NCBI GenBank assembly: GCA_009778655.1
Contig: WRFZ01000164.1
Location: 1 to 32,127 of the forward strand
Direction: 5' to 3'
DNA length: 32,127 nucleotides
DNA from: Candidatus Azobacteroides sp.
Lineage (GTDB): Bacteria; Bacteroidota; Bacteroidia; Bacteroidales; Azobacteroidaceae
This document shows positions 15,284 to 22,936 of this stretch, in pieces. Numbering within the stretch: the stretch's first letter is position 1; each line of letters begins with the position of its first letter. Position numbers and translations under genes: made by a program. Below the pieces are notes generated by a model. It saw only the letters and a list, made by a program, of their open reading frames with translations. It was not told where the DNA came from and searched no databases.

Positions 15284-17504
15284 GTTCCAATTGATTTTTT
15301 ACCAGTTCGTAATATTTTCCCTTCAGAGCGATAAGTTCCGAATGCGTCCCTTCTTCCGCGATTTCGCCGTTGTCCATGACCAAAATATGATCGGCATTTT
15401 TTACCGTACTCAGCCGATGCGCCACCACGACCACCGTTTTGTCTTCAAAAAAACTTTGCAGGTTTTCCAAAATCACTTTCTCGTTGCTTGCATCCAACGA
15501 ATTGGTGGCTTCGTCGAAAAAGAGGAATTTCGGATTTTTATAAACGGCTCGCGCAATGGCGATGCGCTGTTTTTGTCCGCCGCTGATTCCCGTTCCCTCG
15601 GCTCCTAATCGGGTATAAAAACCCAAGGGTAACGATTCGATAAACGGCAAAATATTGGCGATTTCACAGGCATGCATCAATTGTTCCGTATTCACTTGCT
15701 CATCGGTAACGGTAATGTTTTTATGAATCGTTGCATTGAAAATAAAACTTTCCTGCATCACGCTGCCGCTCACGCTTCGCCAAAATTTGGGACTGATGGT
15801 TTTGAAATTGGCATTGCCGATATAAATATCTCCTTTATACGAATCGTAAAACCGTAATAACAATTTAACCAAAGTGGTTTTACCGCTTCCGCTCATCCCC
15901 ACGACGGCGGTTACTTTTCCTTCGGGAATCACGATATTGATATTTTTCAATACCAGCTCGTTACCGGCGCCCGGATAAGTAAACGAAAGATTTTTGATTC
16001 GGATGGATTGTTGCGCGGGGAGATAATGATTGAATTGTTTATGCAAAGGTTCTTCATCTTCCAAAGAATGAATGTCGTTCAAACGCTCCAAACTGATTTT
16101 GGCATCCTGCGCCTGTTGAGTAAATCCGATGAATTGTTCCACCGGAGCATTTAATTGGCCGATAATGTATTGAACGGCGAGCATGGCGCCCAAAGTCAGT
16201 TTCCCTTCGATGACCAAGCTTGCCGTGATAAAAGTGATCAGAATATTTTTACCTTGATTAATAAAAAAAGCGCCGATTTGTTGATATTGATTCAACGACA
16301 ATCGGGTAAAACTCAACTTGAACAGACGCGCTTGAAGTCCTTCCCAAGCCCAACGGTAGGTGCTTTCCGCATTGTTGAGTTTGATCTCCTGCATACCATA
16401 AATCAGTTGCATGGTGGCGTTGTTTTCGCGGGAAGAAATATCGAAACTTTTATAATCCAATTGTCGTCTGTATTTGAGAAAGATACGGATCCAGAATACA
16501 TACAGTACGCTGCCGACCGCAAAGATGACAAAAACGGTTACATTGTAATTCAACAGGACGACAGAAAAAAGAATAAGATTGATAAGACTGAAAAAAGTGT
16601 TAAGGGAAGTTCCGGTGAGAAAGCTTTCGATACGGTGATGATCGCCGACCCGTTGGATAATATCGCCCGGATGTTTACTGTCGAAAAACTGCATCGGAAG
16701 CCGCAGGAGTTTGGTCCAGAATCCCGACAACAGCGAAAGATTAATCCGGGTACTAACATAAAGCAAAATACGGCTTCGAATAAATTCCACGACGGTTTGG
16801 GAAAAAAGCAGCATCAATTGCGCCGCCAACACAATTTGAATAAAATTGAGATTTTGAGTGTTGATCCCCATATCAACAATGCTTTGAGTAAGGTAGGGAA
16901 ATATCAGTTGCAATACGCTGCCAATAAGGATGCCGATAAAGAGTTGAAAAACAAAGGATTTATTTTCATTCAAATAGCCGAACAAAAAACTCCAATTCAA
17001 GGCGGCCGGTTTTTCTTCTTCTCCCGACCAGAAATCCGTTTCTTTGAAACGGGGAGTCGGTTCCAGCAAAAGCGCGATTCCCTTTCCCTTATCTTTTTCG
17101 GTCGTAGAAACCCAATGTTTTTCAAATTCTTCCCGGTCGAGCGTTATCAATCCTGCCGCAGGATCGGCGATATAGAACTTATTCTCGTCATTTTTAATTC
17201 GCCATCTCCTTTGCTTATTGATTTTATACAGCACCACAAAATGCCCTTGATTCCAATGAATAACGGCGGGCAACAACGCATCGTTCATCAGTTGTTCCAT
17301 GGTAAGTTTTGCTCCGACTGCTCGAAATCCAATGCTCTCGGCAGCTTCCGCCACCCCCAGCAACGAGACTCCCGTTTTCCCGTATTGCGATTTTTCACGC
17401 AGGTAATCCAGCGAAACGGTACGTCCGTGGTACTTGGCAATCATGCGCAGACAAGCGGGGCCGCAGTCCATGGCGTCGAGTTGGGGGTAGTAGGGAAAGT
17501 TCAT
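15273..17504 (-). CDS. C39 peptidase-containing ABC exporter (bacteriocin type)
   Basis: Inner-membrane exporter of 743 residues that cuts double-glycine leaders and exports the core peptide. The N-terminal C39 protease is intact: Gln8, Cys14 (DAMDCGPACLRM), His88 (NQGHFVVLYK) and Asp114 (YIADPAAG) are the expected catalytic set. A six-helix membrane domain occupies about 165-460. The ATPase domain has Walker A GMSGSGKTT, the signature ISGGQKQRIAIA, Walker B FLFFDEATNSLD and the switch His in VVVAHRLSTVKNADH. The length is typical of PCAT transporters. It sits at the end of the minus-strand cluster containing a double-glycine precursor (22513-22710), which is its obvious substrate, and overlaps the HlyD gene. 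An open frame on the other strand is only its mirror. Confidence 0.95.
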   Translation of the reverse strand: MNFPYYPQLDAMDCGPACLRMIAKYHGRTVSLDYLREKSQYGKTGVSLLGVAEAAESIGFRAVGAKLTMEQLMNDALLPAVIHWNQGHFVVLYKINKQRRWRIKNDENKFYIADPAAGLITLDREEFEKHWVSTTEKDKGKGIALLLEPTPRFKETDFWSGEEEKPAALNWSFLFGYLNENKSFVFQLFIGILIGSVLQLIFPYLTQSIVDMGINTQNLNFIQIVLAAQLMLLFSQTVVEFIRSRILLYVSTRINLSLLSGFWTKLLRLPMQFFDSKHPGDIIQRVGDHHRIESFLTGTSLNTFFSLINLILFSVVLLNYNVTVFVIFAVGSVLYVFWIRIFLKYRRQLDYKSFDISSRENNATMQLIYGMQEIKLNNAESTYRWAWEGLQARLFKLSFTRLSLNQYQQIGAFFINQGKNILITFITASLVIEGKLTLGAMLAVQYIIGQLNAPVEQFIGFTQQAQDAKISLERLNDIHSLEDEEPLHKQFNHYLPAQQSIRIKNLSFTYPGAGNELVLKNINIVIPEGKVTAVVGMSGSGKTTLVKLLLRFYDSYKGDIYIGNANFKTISPKFWRSVSGSVMQESFIFNATIHKNITVTDEQVNTEQLMHACEIANILPFIESLPLGFYTRLGAEGTGISGGQKQRIAIARAVYKNPKFLFFDEATNSLDASNEKVILENLQSFFEDKTVVVVAHRLSTVKNADHILVMDNGEIAEEGTHSELIALKGKYYELVKNQLELGN

Positions 17505-17562
17505 TCTTTATATGTGCGATTATATTCTATAGACATATTTTTTATTTATATAAATTTCGACA

Positions 17563-19479
17563 TTACAATAAATTAATCCATTGCCGGTTGTGATTTTGCA
17601 AAAATAACAAAAACAAACCTTCGGTAATGATTCCATTGAGCAGAGAAGGCTTACTTTCTAAATTGATCTTAATATCTTCGGGATGAAAAATTATTGATGA
17701 ACCGAAATATTTCGAATTTAACTGTTCCCTAATATATTTTCCTGTTTCACCTTCCAAGTAGCCGAATTTTAGGGAAATTTTTTCTATCCGATATTTTATA
17801 TTTTTTCTGTCCAAAATTTTTTCCACGTAAGCAGAATACTGTGGAAACTGTTTCATGTCGTACAAAGAACGGTAAATGTCCGTAATTTCATTATCCGATA
17901 CATTTTCCGGAATATTTGAATCAACAATCTGTAAAATATGATCCAAAGCTTCTACTATTAATGTATTTTTATCATTTTGCATTATATTGGTATTATTCTG
18001 TAATCGAAATGTCCAATAACGCGCCAATCCCATGTATCCGTTAAGAAGGCTGAAATTTGAAACGGGAGTATCAAATGTAGCCTTATAAATTAAATCATCA
18101 CATTCTGCCAAAATATCATTGGTGTTGTTATCAATAAACCGGTTCTGTGCCAGATATTCAAATCCGGTTCCTATGCCTGCCAACCCATTTTCATAATAAA
18201 CCGGAATATTATAGTTGATCATGTATCTGATTTCCTCGATTAACTGCATGGCATAATTTTCATATAAATCGTTACCTGTAAATTGATAATAGTGGAAAAA
18301 GAAGATTACCTTTCCCATTTTTCCGTACAGCAATCCGAGATCATTGTTAACGGTATTGTCAATCATGAGATTTTGAATAATTCTTTCCACGGGTGTTTTT
18401 GCTGATAAGGTATGATACAACAGGTTATTTATTTTATTCAGATTTTTTTGAATATTAAAAAAGTTCGTCCTTGAGCCGTTCTTAGCTTTACGGGCATACA
18501 AAGTTCTTAACGATTCATTACTTATCATTTCTTTTAAACCGTTGTAAACGGCGTCATCATCCGTATCAACCAATATCCCATATTTCCCGTGAGCCAATAA
18601 ATCCGTTACCCCTGAAACTCTCGTTGCAACAATCGGTTTGCCTAAACACAAAGCTTCACCGACAACAAGAGAAAATCCTTCGGCAAAAGAAACCGATACA
18701 AAAACATCCGATGCCCGGAGCCATGGATAAGGATTTTTTTGAAACCCCAACAGATAAACAGCATCCTCCAAATTAAACTCTTTTATGAGATTTTGAACTA
18801 GATTATGCAGTTCTCCTTCGCCTATAATCCAAAAACAGAAGTCGAATCCATCATTTTTTAGTCTATTTAGAATTGGGATTAAGCGAGTGTAGCCCTTTAT
18901 AGGCGTTAGGCGTCCGATACTGCATAACGTCAGCTTTTCCTTTTTTTTACATGGGATTACTTTGAGCTTGGATTTTTGTATAATATTTTTTTTATTCAAT
19001 AAATTATATATAACCTGTTTTTTTGTCGTAACTTTCGGAAACAACCTCTCAAATTGTTGCATGGTTGAGTGTGAAACAAATATAATACGATCCACCATAT
19101 TATAACATAATGTTTCTTCATGAATGTCATAATATGAAGATCCTGTCCAATGTACGGTATATAAATCACTATGTACCCATGCAATTTTAATGGCGTCGGT
19201 CTGACGTAACGCAATAAATTTCGTTGATTCTCCTTCTAAAAAAGCAACTTCAACATCATAGTTTTTGGATGGTAAAGAGAGAGCGTCTTCATAAATAAAA
19301 TATTTTACGGAATCGGGAATATCATTAAAATATACTCCGACATTTTTTAATACACACAAATCTATATCAAAGTATTCATAATTGATTCTATGCAAAATAT
19401 CAATTAACAATTTTTCAGCTCCTCCACCGGTTAGTGTCTCAATACAGAAAAGTACGGACCGTTTTTTGATTTTATCCAT
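17563..19479 (-). CDS. GT4 glycosyltransferase fused to a LanC-like domain
   Basis: Two-domain cytoplasmic protein of 638 residues. Residues about 1-360 are a GT-B fold glycosyltransferase of family 4: ETLTGGGAEKLLIDIL near the start, SIGRLTPIKGYTRLIPIL, and the donor-binding E-x7-E motif with Glu267 and Glu275 (FAEGFSLVVGEALCLGKPIV). Residues about 380-638 resemble the alpha/alpha toroid of lanthionine cyclases: LYGKMGKVIFFFHYY, YYENGLAGIGTGFEYLAQ, FSLLNGYMGLARYW and a closing SLLNGIITEGLFLLFLQNHN. The zinc ligands of true LanC (Cys and Cys-His) are not visible, so cyclisation is unlikely; the domain may hold the peptide. The gene sits between the exporter and other maturation genes. Inferred role: attaching a sugar to the precursor. 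Lower GC than the housekeeping genes suggests transfer. Confidence 0.72.
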   Translation of the reverse strand: MDKIKKRSVLFCIETLTGGGAEKLLIDILHRINYEYFDIDLCVLKNVGVYFNDIPDSVKYFIYEDALSLPSKNYDVEVAFLEGESTKFIALRQTDAIKIAWVHSDLYTVHWTGSSYYDIHEETLCYNMVDRIIFVSHSTMQQFERLFPKVTTKKQVIYNLLNKKNIIQKSKLKVIPCKKKEKLTLCSIGRLTPIKGYTRLIPILNRLKNDGFDFCFWIIGEGELHNLVQNLIKEFNLEDAVYLLGFQKNPYPWLRASDVFVSVSFAEGFSLVVGEALCLGKPIVATRVSGVTDLLAHGKYGILVDTDDDAVYNGLKEMISNESLRTLYARKAKNGSRTNFFNIQKNLNKINNLLYHTLSAKTPVERIIQNLMIDNTVNNDLGLLYGKMGKVIFFFHYYQFTGNDLYENYAMQLIEEIRYMINYNIPVYYENGLAGIGTGFEYLAQNRFIDNNTNDILAECDDLIYKATFDTPVSNFSLLNGYMGLARYWTFRLQNNTNIMQNDKNTLIVEALDHILQIVDSNIPENVSDNEITDIYRSLYDMKQFPQYSAYVEKILDRKNIKYRIEKISLKFGYLEGETGKYIREQLNSKYFGSSIIFHPEDIKINLESKPSLLNGIITEGLFLLFLQNHNRQWINLL

Positions 19480-19512
19480 GATTACAAATTTTTTAATCTT
19501 TTCCGGTGAATC

Positions 19513-20325
19513 TTATTGTCTGTTATACCGAATATTCATTAATTTCAGTATCATTAATTGTTGTAAAGTATTTAAACCAAGAATTTTACAAATGGATGCG
19601 CAAAAGTATTGATAATCGTGGAACTTGAGTAAAACTTTTGCTCCGTTTAACCACTTTATTAATTCCGGCGAATATTCGTTTACGTTCTCATTTATATAGG
19701 ATTCTATAGTTTCACTGATTTCTTCGATATCTATTTTATCTTTAATCAGTTCATTAATGATATTAATTTCAATATCAACAGATATCTCATGAAGGGTTTG
19801 CGATAAGACATTTTTTTGCTTGTCGCCATCTATACAAGATAATCCTTTTGTTAACAAATAAATACCAAGAGATAAAATGGAATCTGCTGAAAAATCATCT
19901 CCGGTTAATTTCAAAATTAAATCGGTGGTCTGTTGATGAAAGCAAATGCATTGCTCCGAATAATCCGGTAATATAAATTTATTCCAAGTTAATGAGTTAT
20001 TCGGAAAATTACCCCAAACGGTTTTATCAAAAGAAAGTTTATTTTTCTCGACAGAAGGATTTTGATTGACAAACAATTGAAAATGGTTTTGAATATCGTA
20101 GAGATAATTGTCGGCATTTAAAAGTGAAACAAAAGTTACATTTATATTATCTTCAGAAAAAGAAAGTAAGCAATTACAAAATTGATTGGGACGCTTTTGA
20201 TAATAACGAATAATTTGAGTAATAAGTGTAATCCAACTTTCTCTTGCATAAAATATAGAGAGAAAATACCAACGCTTTTCATTCAAGATAAGTGGTGTCG
20301 GTAATAATTTGCCTACATATTTCAT
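19513..20325 (-). CDS. Possible SpaB_C/thiopeptide-type maturation protein
   Basis: Protein of 270 residues that I recognise only tentatively. Near the N-terminus RWYFLSIFYARESWITLITQ and, 25 residues later, LLSFSEDNINVTFVSLL follow the pattern of the lantibiotic-dehydratase C-terminal (SpaB_C, thiopeptide-type) domain, where a Trp-aromatic strand precedes a long helix and an F/Y-x-D-x-N/H strand. Later ICFHQQTTDLILKLTGDD and SLGIYLLTKGLSC match the helical half. The large dehydratase part of LanB is absent here and nowhere else in the window, so dehydration chemistry cannot be assumed; this domain alone might eliminate or simply bind the peptide. It overlaps the upstream glycosyltransferase gene by 4 bp (ATGA) and is followed by the GT4-LanC gene, so it clearly belongs to the operon. 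It is AT-rich and has no signal peptide. Confidence 0.45.
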   Translation of the reverse strand: MKYVGKLLPTPLILNEKRWYFLSIFYARESWITLITQIIRYYQKRPNQFCNCLLSFSEDNINVTFVSLLNADNYLYDIQNHFQLFVNQNPSVEKNKLSFDKTVWGNFPNNSLTWNKFILPDYSEQCICFHQQTTDLILKLTGDDFSADSILSLGIYLLTKGLSCIDGDKQKNVLSQTLHEISVDIEINIINELIKDKIDIEEISETIESYINENVNEYSPELIKWLNGAKVLLKFHDYQYFCASICKILGLNTLQQLMILKLMNIRYNRQ

Positions 20326-21176
20326 AATTCATCGCTATTTTTAATTCCATATATTTTCTTCTTCCCGATTCGAAATTTATCGGGAATTATTTTATGTAAA
20401 TCAATCGGTTCCGAATATTTTAGTTTAAATCGCACCAAATGATAAAGCATGGCTTCAAATTGTTTCCGGTAAATCAACGTTCCTTTATTCCACAGCATAT
20501 TACCGGCAAAACCTTCCACGATTTGAAATTCAAAATAGGCTTTCAGTTTGTTTTCTTCCTGCAATCGCCGCACGACATGCGTCATACTTTCCACTTCCGT
20601 TCGGATTTGGCTGTAATGCACACCTTTTCCGAATGCTTTGAAAGCAAAATTGGTTTCGTCGAAATAAAAATTACGAGGTTCGGTAAAGACCTTTTTGTAA
20701 TCTCTGCTTTGCATGAATAATTCCCGCATTTCCGTATTGTTCCGATACAAAGCGAAACAGCCGGTCAGATAGTCGTGACGGGCGCTGATAATATCGTATT
20801 CATCCAACAACTCATCAGTCATAAACGCACGGATATTCCCGAAAATAACATCTATATCGCAATAACCCCAAAAATCATAATCTTTGATATAATCATAAAA
20901 AATATATCCGAAAGCCGGTCTGAAATCGCATAATTTATATCCCGATTCTACTGCGACCTCAAACCCTAATGCTTTAATGGCATCAGCTTTAAAATGTTCA
21001 ATCGAATAGGGAATGACTTTTACATTGACAGGTAAATCAAGTTTTGCATCCGTGTTGTCCGTAAAAATAAGAAAATCAACAGTTGGGTTGTACCGGCAGG
21101 AATGAAGGAAATAGGGGAAATACCATGGGTAATCACCTAAAAAAACAATGATGAAAGCTATTTTGTCTGGTTTCAT
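20322..21176 (-). CDS. DUF6625-like glycosyltransferase
   Basis: Soluble protein of 284 residues resembling the DUF6625 glycosyltransferase group (GT-A-like fold). Characteristic text: IAFIIVFLGDYPWYFPYFL at the N-terminus, KLCDFRPAFGYIFYDYI, then DYDFWGYCDIDVIFGNIRAF, where Asp107-x-Asp109 is the DxD metal/nucleotide-sugar motif. ARHDYLTGCFALYRN and NFYFDETNFAFKAFG follow, as expected for the acceptor side. The start MKPDKIAFIIVF begins directly with the first strand. It is the second glycosyltransferase of the peptide cluster and is translationally coupled (ATGA overlap) to the SpaB_C-like gene. Its substrate may be the precursor or a sugar already placed by the GT4 enzyme; neither can be told from the sequence. 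Confidence 0.75.
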   Translation of the reverse strand: MKPDKIAFIIVFLGDYPWYFPYFLHSCRYNPTVDFLIFTDNTDAKLDLPVNVKVIPYSIEHFKADAIKALGFEVAVESGYKLCDFRPAFGYIFYDYIKDYDFWGYCDIDVIFGNIRAFMTDELLDEYDIISARHDYLTGCFALYRNNTEMRELFMQSRDYKKVFTEPRNFYFDETNFAFKAFGKGVHYSQIRTEVESMTHVVRRLQEENKLKAYFEFQIVEGFAGNMLWNKGTLIYRKQFEAMLYHLVRFKLKYSEPIDLHKIIPDKFRIGKKKIYGIKNSDEL

Positions 21177-21211
21177 ATCTGCATAAATCCGTATTCATTT
21201 TGAAATTTATA

Positions 21212-22369
21212 TTATTGCTTACCCGCAATTTTATACAATTTTTTTAAATCCGCATCGTATCGCACTTCTATTTCCTCATACTTACCGTCAGGATAAACCA
21301 TTAATACCGTTGGAAAACCGGGATAATTGAAAAATTGTTGCTTTATTTCTTCTAAATTGTATGCTGCCAATACGCTGCGCCAAGTGATTTCCTTGTCAAT
21401 CATCAACTTTTTCCAAGCACCAACCGTAGTCGTTTCGTCCATCGAAATGTAAACCATTGCAACTTTATTTCCCAATTCTTCGGCAATCTTTTTTAAAAGC
21501 GGAATTTCGGCAATACAGGGCTTACACCATGATGCGGAAAATATAACCAAATTTATCTTTGAAAAATCTTTTATTATCGGTTCCTGCTTTTCGGTATCCC
21601 ACGCAGGCAACAAGGTGTTTCTAAAATAAGAAACAGTATCAGACAAGAACTCCTGTATTCCTATGCCGTAATAGGATTGTTTTTGTTTGTCGGAAAAATT
21701 ATCGTAAATTTTTTGTATATTATCTTTTACGTGATATTGTCTTTTCAAGCCGTACAACTTGCTTATCAATGAATGAGAATTAGGATATTTTTGCACAGTT
21801 TTTTCAAATTGATTAATTATCTCATCATAATCCTCATCCAGAACATCCGTAATAAAAAAGCGATTAGCGGCCGATTCAACGGATGATAAATATTCTTTGT
21901 CGGTTATATCGTTCAAAAAATAAACATCATCCAACTCCACCGGGTTCATATCCGAAATCGTCCTTGTTTCTATTTTTAGGCCGGCATTAATAATAGCAAT
22001 ATCAACATCGTCGAACACATATTGCCGTGCCGTTAACGTATCATTGTCGATGATTTGCCTAAAAGATATACTATGCAGAATTGTGTCATTATGAGTAGGT
22101 ATAAAAAAACGAAAAGAAGTACATTTTTCATATAAACTCCGAGGATACTCAAATATCCACGAATTATCATTTAATAAGCCTGAAAAACGAAAAAAACTGT
22201 CCGGACCACATCTGATTGTTAATATCAGTTCTTCATATTCATTTTTCCCAAAGTTTAGGCGAACAACATTTGTATCTCTTTCCTGCGAATGATTTGTAAA
22301 ACAAGGATAGGCGCCTATTAAAACGGGTATGAAAAATACCGACAATAAAAATAACTTCCTTTTTCGCAT
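21212..22369 (-). CDS. TlpA-like thioredoxin-fold protein, exported
   Basis: Envelope thiol-disulfide oxidoreductase of 385 residues. The start I choose (ATG at 22367-22369) gives MRKRKLFLLSVFFIPVLIGA, a good signal or anchor sequence; an upstream ATG at 22414 would put a poor 15-residue extension in front. A beta-rich domain of about 200 residues, similar to the N-terminal part of Bacteroidota TlpA/DUF4369-type proteins, is followed by a TlpA thioredoxin domain: VIFSASWCKPCIAEIPLLKK with the active-site Cys282-x-x-Cys285, VAMVYISMDE and the cis-proline loop YPGFPTVLMVYPDG. It follows the precursor gene directly, after a hairpin, so it is probably dedicated to reducing or isomerising disulfides of the exported peptide. 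Confidence 0.82.
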   Translation of the reverse strand: MRKRKLFLLSVFFIPVLIGAYPCFTNHSQERDTNVVRLNFGKNEYEELILTIRCGPDSFFRFSGLLNDNSWIFEYPRSLYEKCTSFRFFIPTHNDTILHSISFRQIIDNDTLTARQYVFDDVDIAIINAGLKIETRTISDMNPVELDDVYFLNDITDKEYLSSVESAANRFFITDVLDEDYDEIINQFEKTVQKYPNSHSLISKLYGLKRQYHVKDNIQKIYDNFSDKQKQSYYGIGIQEFLSDTVSYFRNTLLPAWDTEKQEPIIKDFSKINLVIFSASWCKPCIAEIPLLKKIAEELGNKVAMVYISMDETTTVGAWKKLMIDKEITWRSVLAAYNLEEIKQQFFNYPGFPTVLMVYPDGKYEEIEVRYDADLKKLYKIAGKQ

Positions 22370-22465
22370 GATTGTAATTGTACAATTATTATGAAGTATG
22401 TTGTTGGGTATCAAAAATAAAAATAATATGCCGAATAAAACATATAAAGAATTAACAATAGAAAA

Positions 22466-22507
22466 TAGAAGATGTTCGCATAATTAAAAAAATGAGAACA
22501 TCTTCTA
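22466..22507 (-). terminator. Strong hairpin directly after the precursor gene (partial terminator or mRNA stabiliser)
   Basis: TAGAAGATGTTC (22466-22477) and GAACATCTTCTA (22496-22507) form a perfect 12-bp inverted repeat with an 18-nt loop. On the minus strand the stem starts 5 nt after the precursor stop codon and is followed only by TTTTC. It probably lets part of the transcripts read on into the maturation genes while protecting the precursor mRNA. Confidence 0.65.
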
Positions 22508-22512
22508 ATCAA

Positions 22513-22710
22513 TCAGATGCTCCTCTTTTGGCAAGTACAACTCTTATTGTTGTCGTCGGGTCGACAAGAACCCTCTATATCGCCATAGTAACACAGAGTA
22601 ATCTTGTTACATGCACCAGTACTGCACGTAACACCACTACCTCCCAAGACATTCTTGAGCTCTTCTTCGCTTAGGATTTCAGAAATCCCTCTTAAATTAA
22701 TCTTTTTCAT
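22513..22710 (-). CDS. Double-glycine leader precursor peptide, Cys-rich core
   Basis: Precursor of 65 residues of the Bacteroidales double-glycine type (TIGR04149-like). The leader MKKINLRGISEILSEEELKN followed by VLGG is the recognition pattern for C39 exporters; cleavage is expected after Gly24. The core SGVTCSTGACNKITLCYYGD (and 21 more residues) is 41 long and hydrophilic, with six cysteines at positions 29, 34, 40, 49, 58 and 60. The even count fits three disulfides, or two plus modified cysteines. Ser and Thr residues offer O-glycosylation sites, but no site is proven. It is the only such precursor I found here, next to the thioredoxin and VKOR-type genes. The mature peptide may be an antimicrobial or a signal. 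It has its own likely promoter. Confidence 0.88.
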   Translation of the reverse strand: MKKINLRGISEILSEEELKNVLGGSGVTCSTGACNKITLCYYGDIEGSCRPDDNNKSCTCQKRSI

Positions 22711-22828
22711 ACAAAAAAACAGTTTAAAATTTAATAACTAAAAATAATTAACACGTTTTTGTTGCTTTTTACAATCGTTGATCGGACGACTGCTCCCTGC
22801 CTGCAACACGGCAAGGATTATTTAACAT

Positions 22829-22860
22829 CAACATTAAATTCATTTTTATTTTACGACAAA
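22829..22860 (-). promoter_or_regulatory. Likely promoter of the precursor gene
   Basis: On the minus strand TTTG (22860-22857) is followed after 20 bp by TAATGTTG (22836-22829), one mismatch from TAnnTTTG. The leader would be about 110 nt. The stretch 22711-22936 has no gene; 22783-22816 is markedly GC-richer than its surroundings and can form small stems, for example TGCC/GGCA. Confidence 0.45.
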
Positions 22861-22892
22861 AGATTTATAGAATTAAGAAGATAGAAACAGAT

Positions 22893-22917
22893 AAAAAAGA
22901 CATTTAAACACGTCTTT
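22893..22917 (-). terminator. Terminator of the VKOR-fusion gene
   Basis: On the minus strand AAAGAC (22917-22912) pairs with GTCTTT (22901-22896) over a 10-nt loop, and the T-run continues to 22893 (TTTTTT in total). It lies 20 bp after the stop at 22937, so the precursor probably starts a new transcript. Confidence 0.55.
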
Positions 22918-22936
22918 ATACCTTTGTCTGTTTTTT

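Noticed and set aside
16155-17576. Open plus-strand frame of 473 codons opposite the C39 exporter gene
   Set aside because: The minus strand encodes an unmistakable PCAT exporter with all motifs. The opposite frame has no recognisable domain and is a by-product of codon use.
22711-22936. A second precursor peptide in the gap before the known one
   Set aside because: I looked for a Met-Lys-Lys leader followed by Gly-Gly on both strands and found none.
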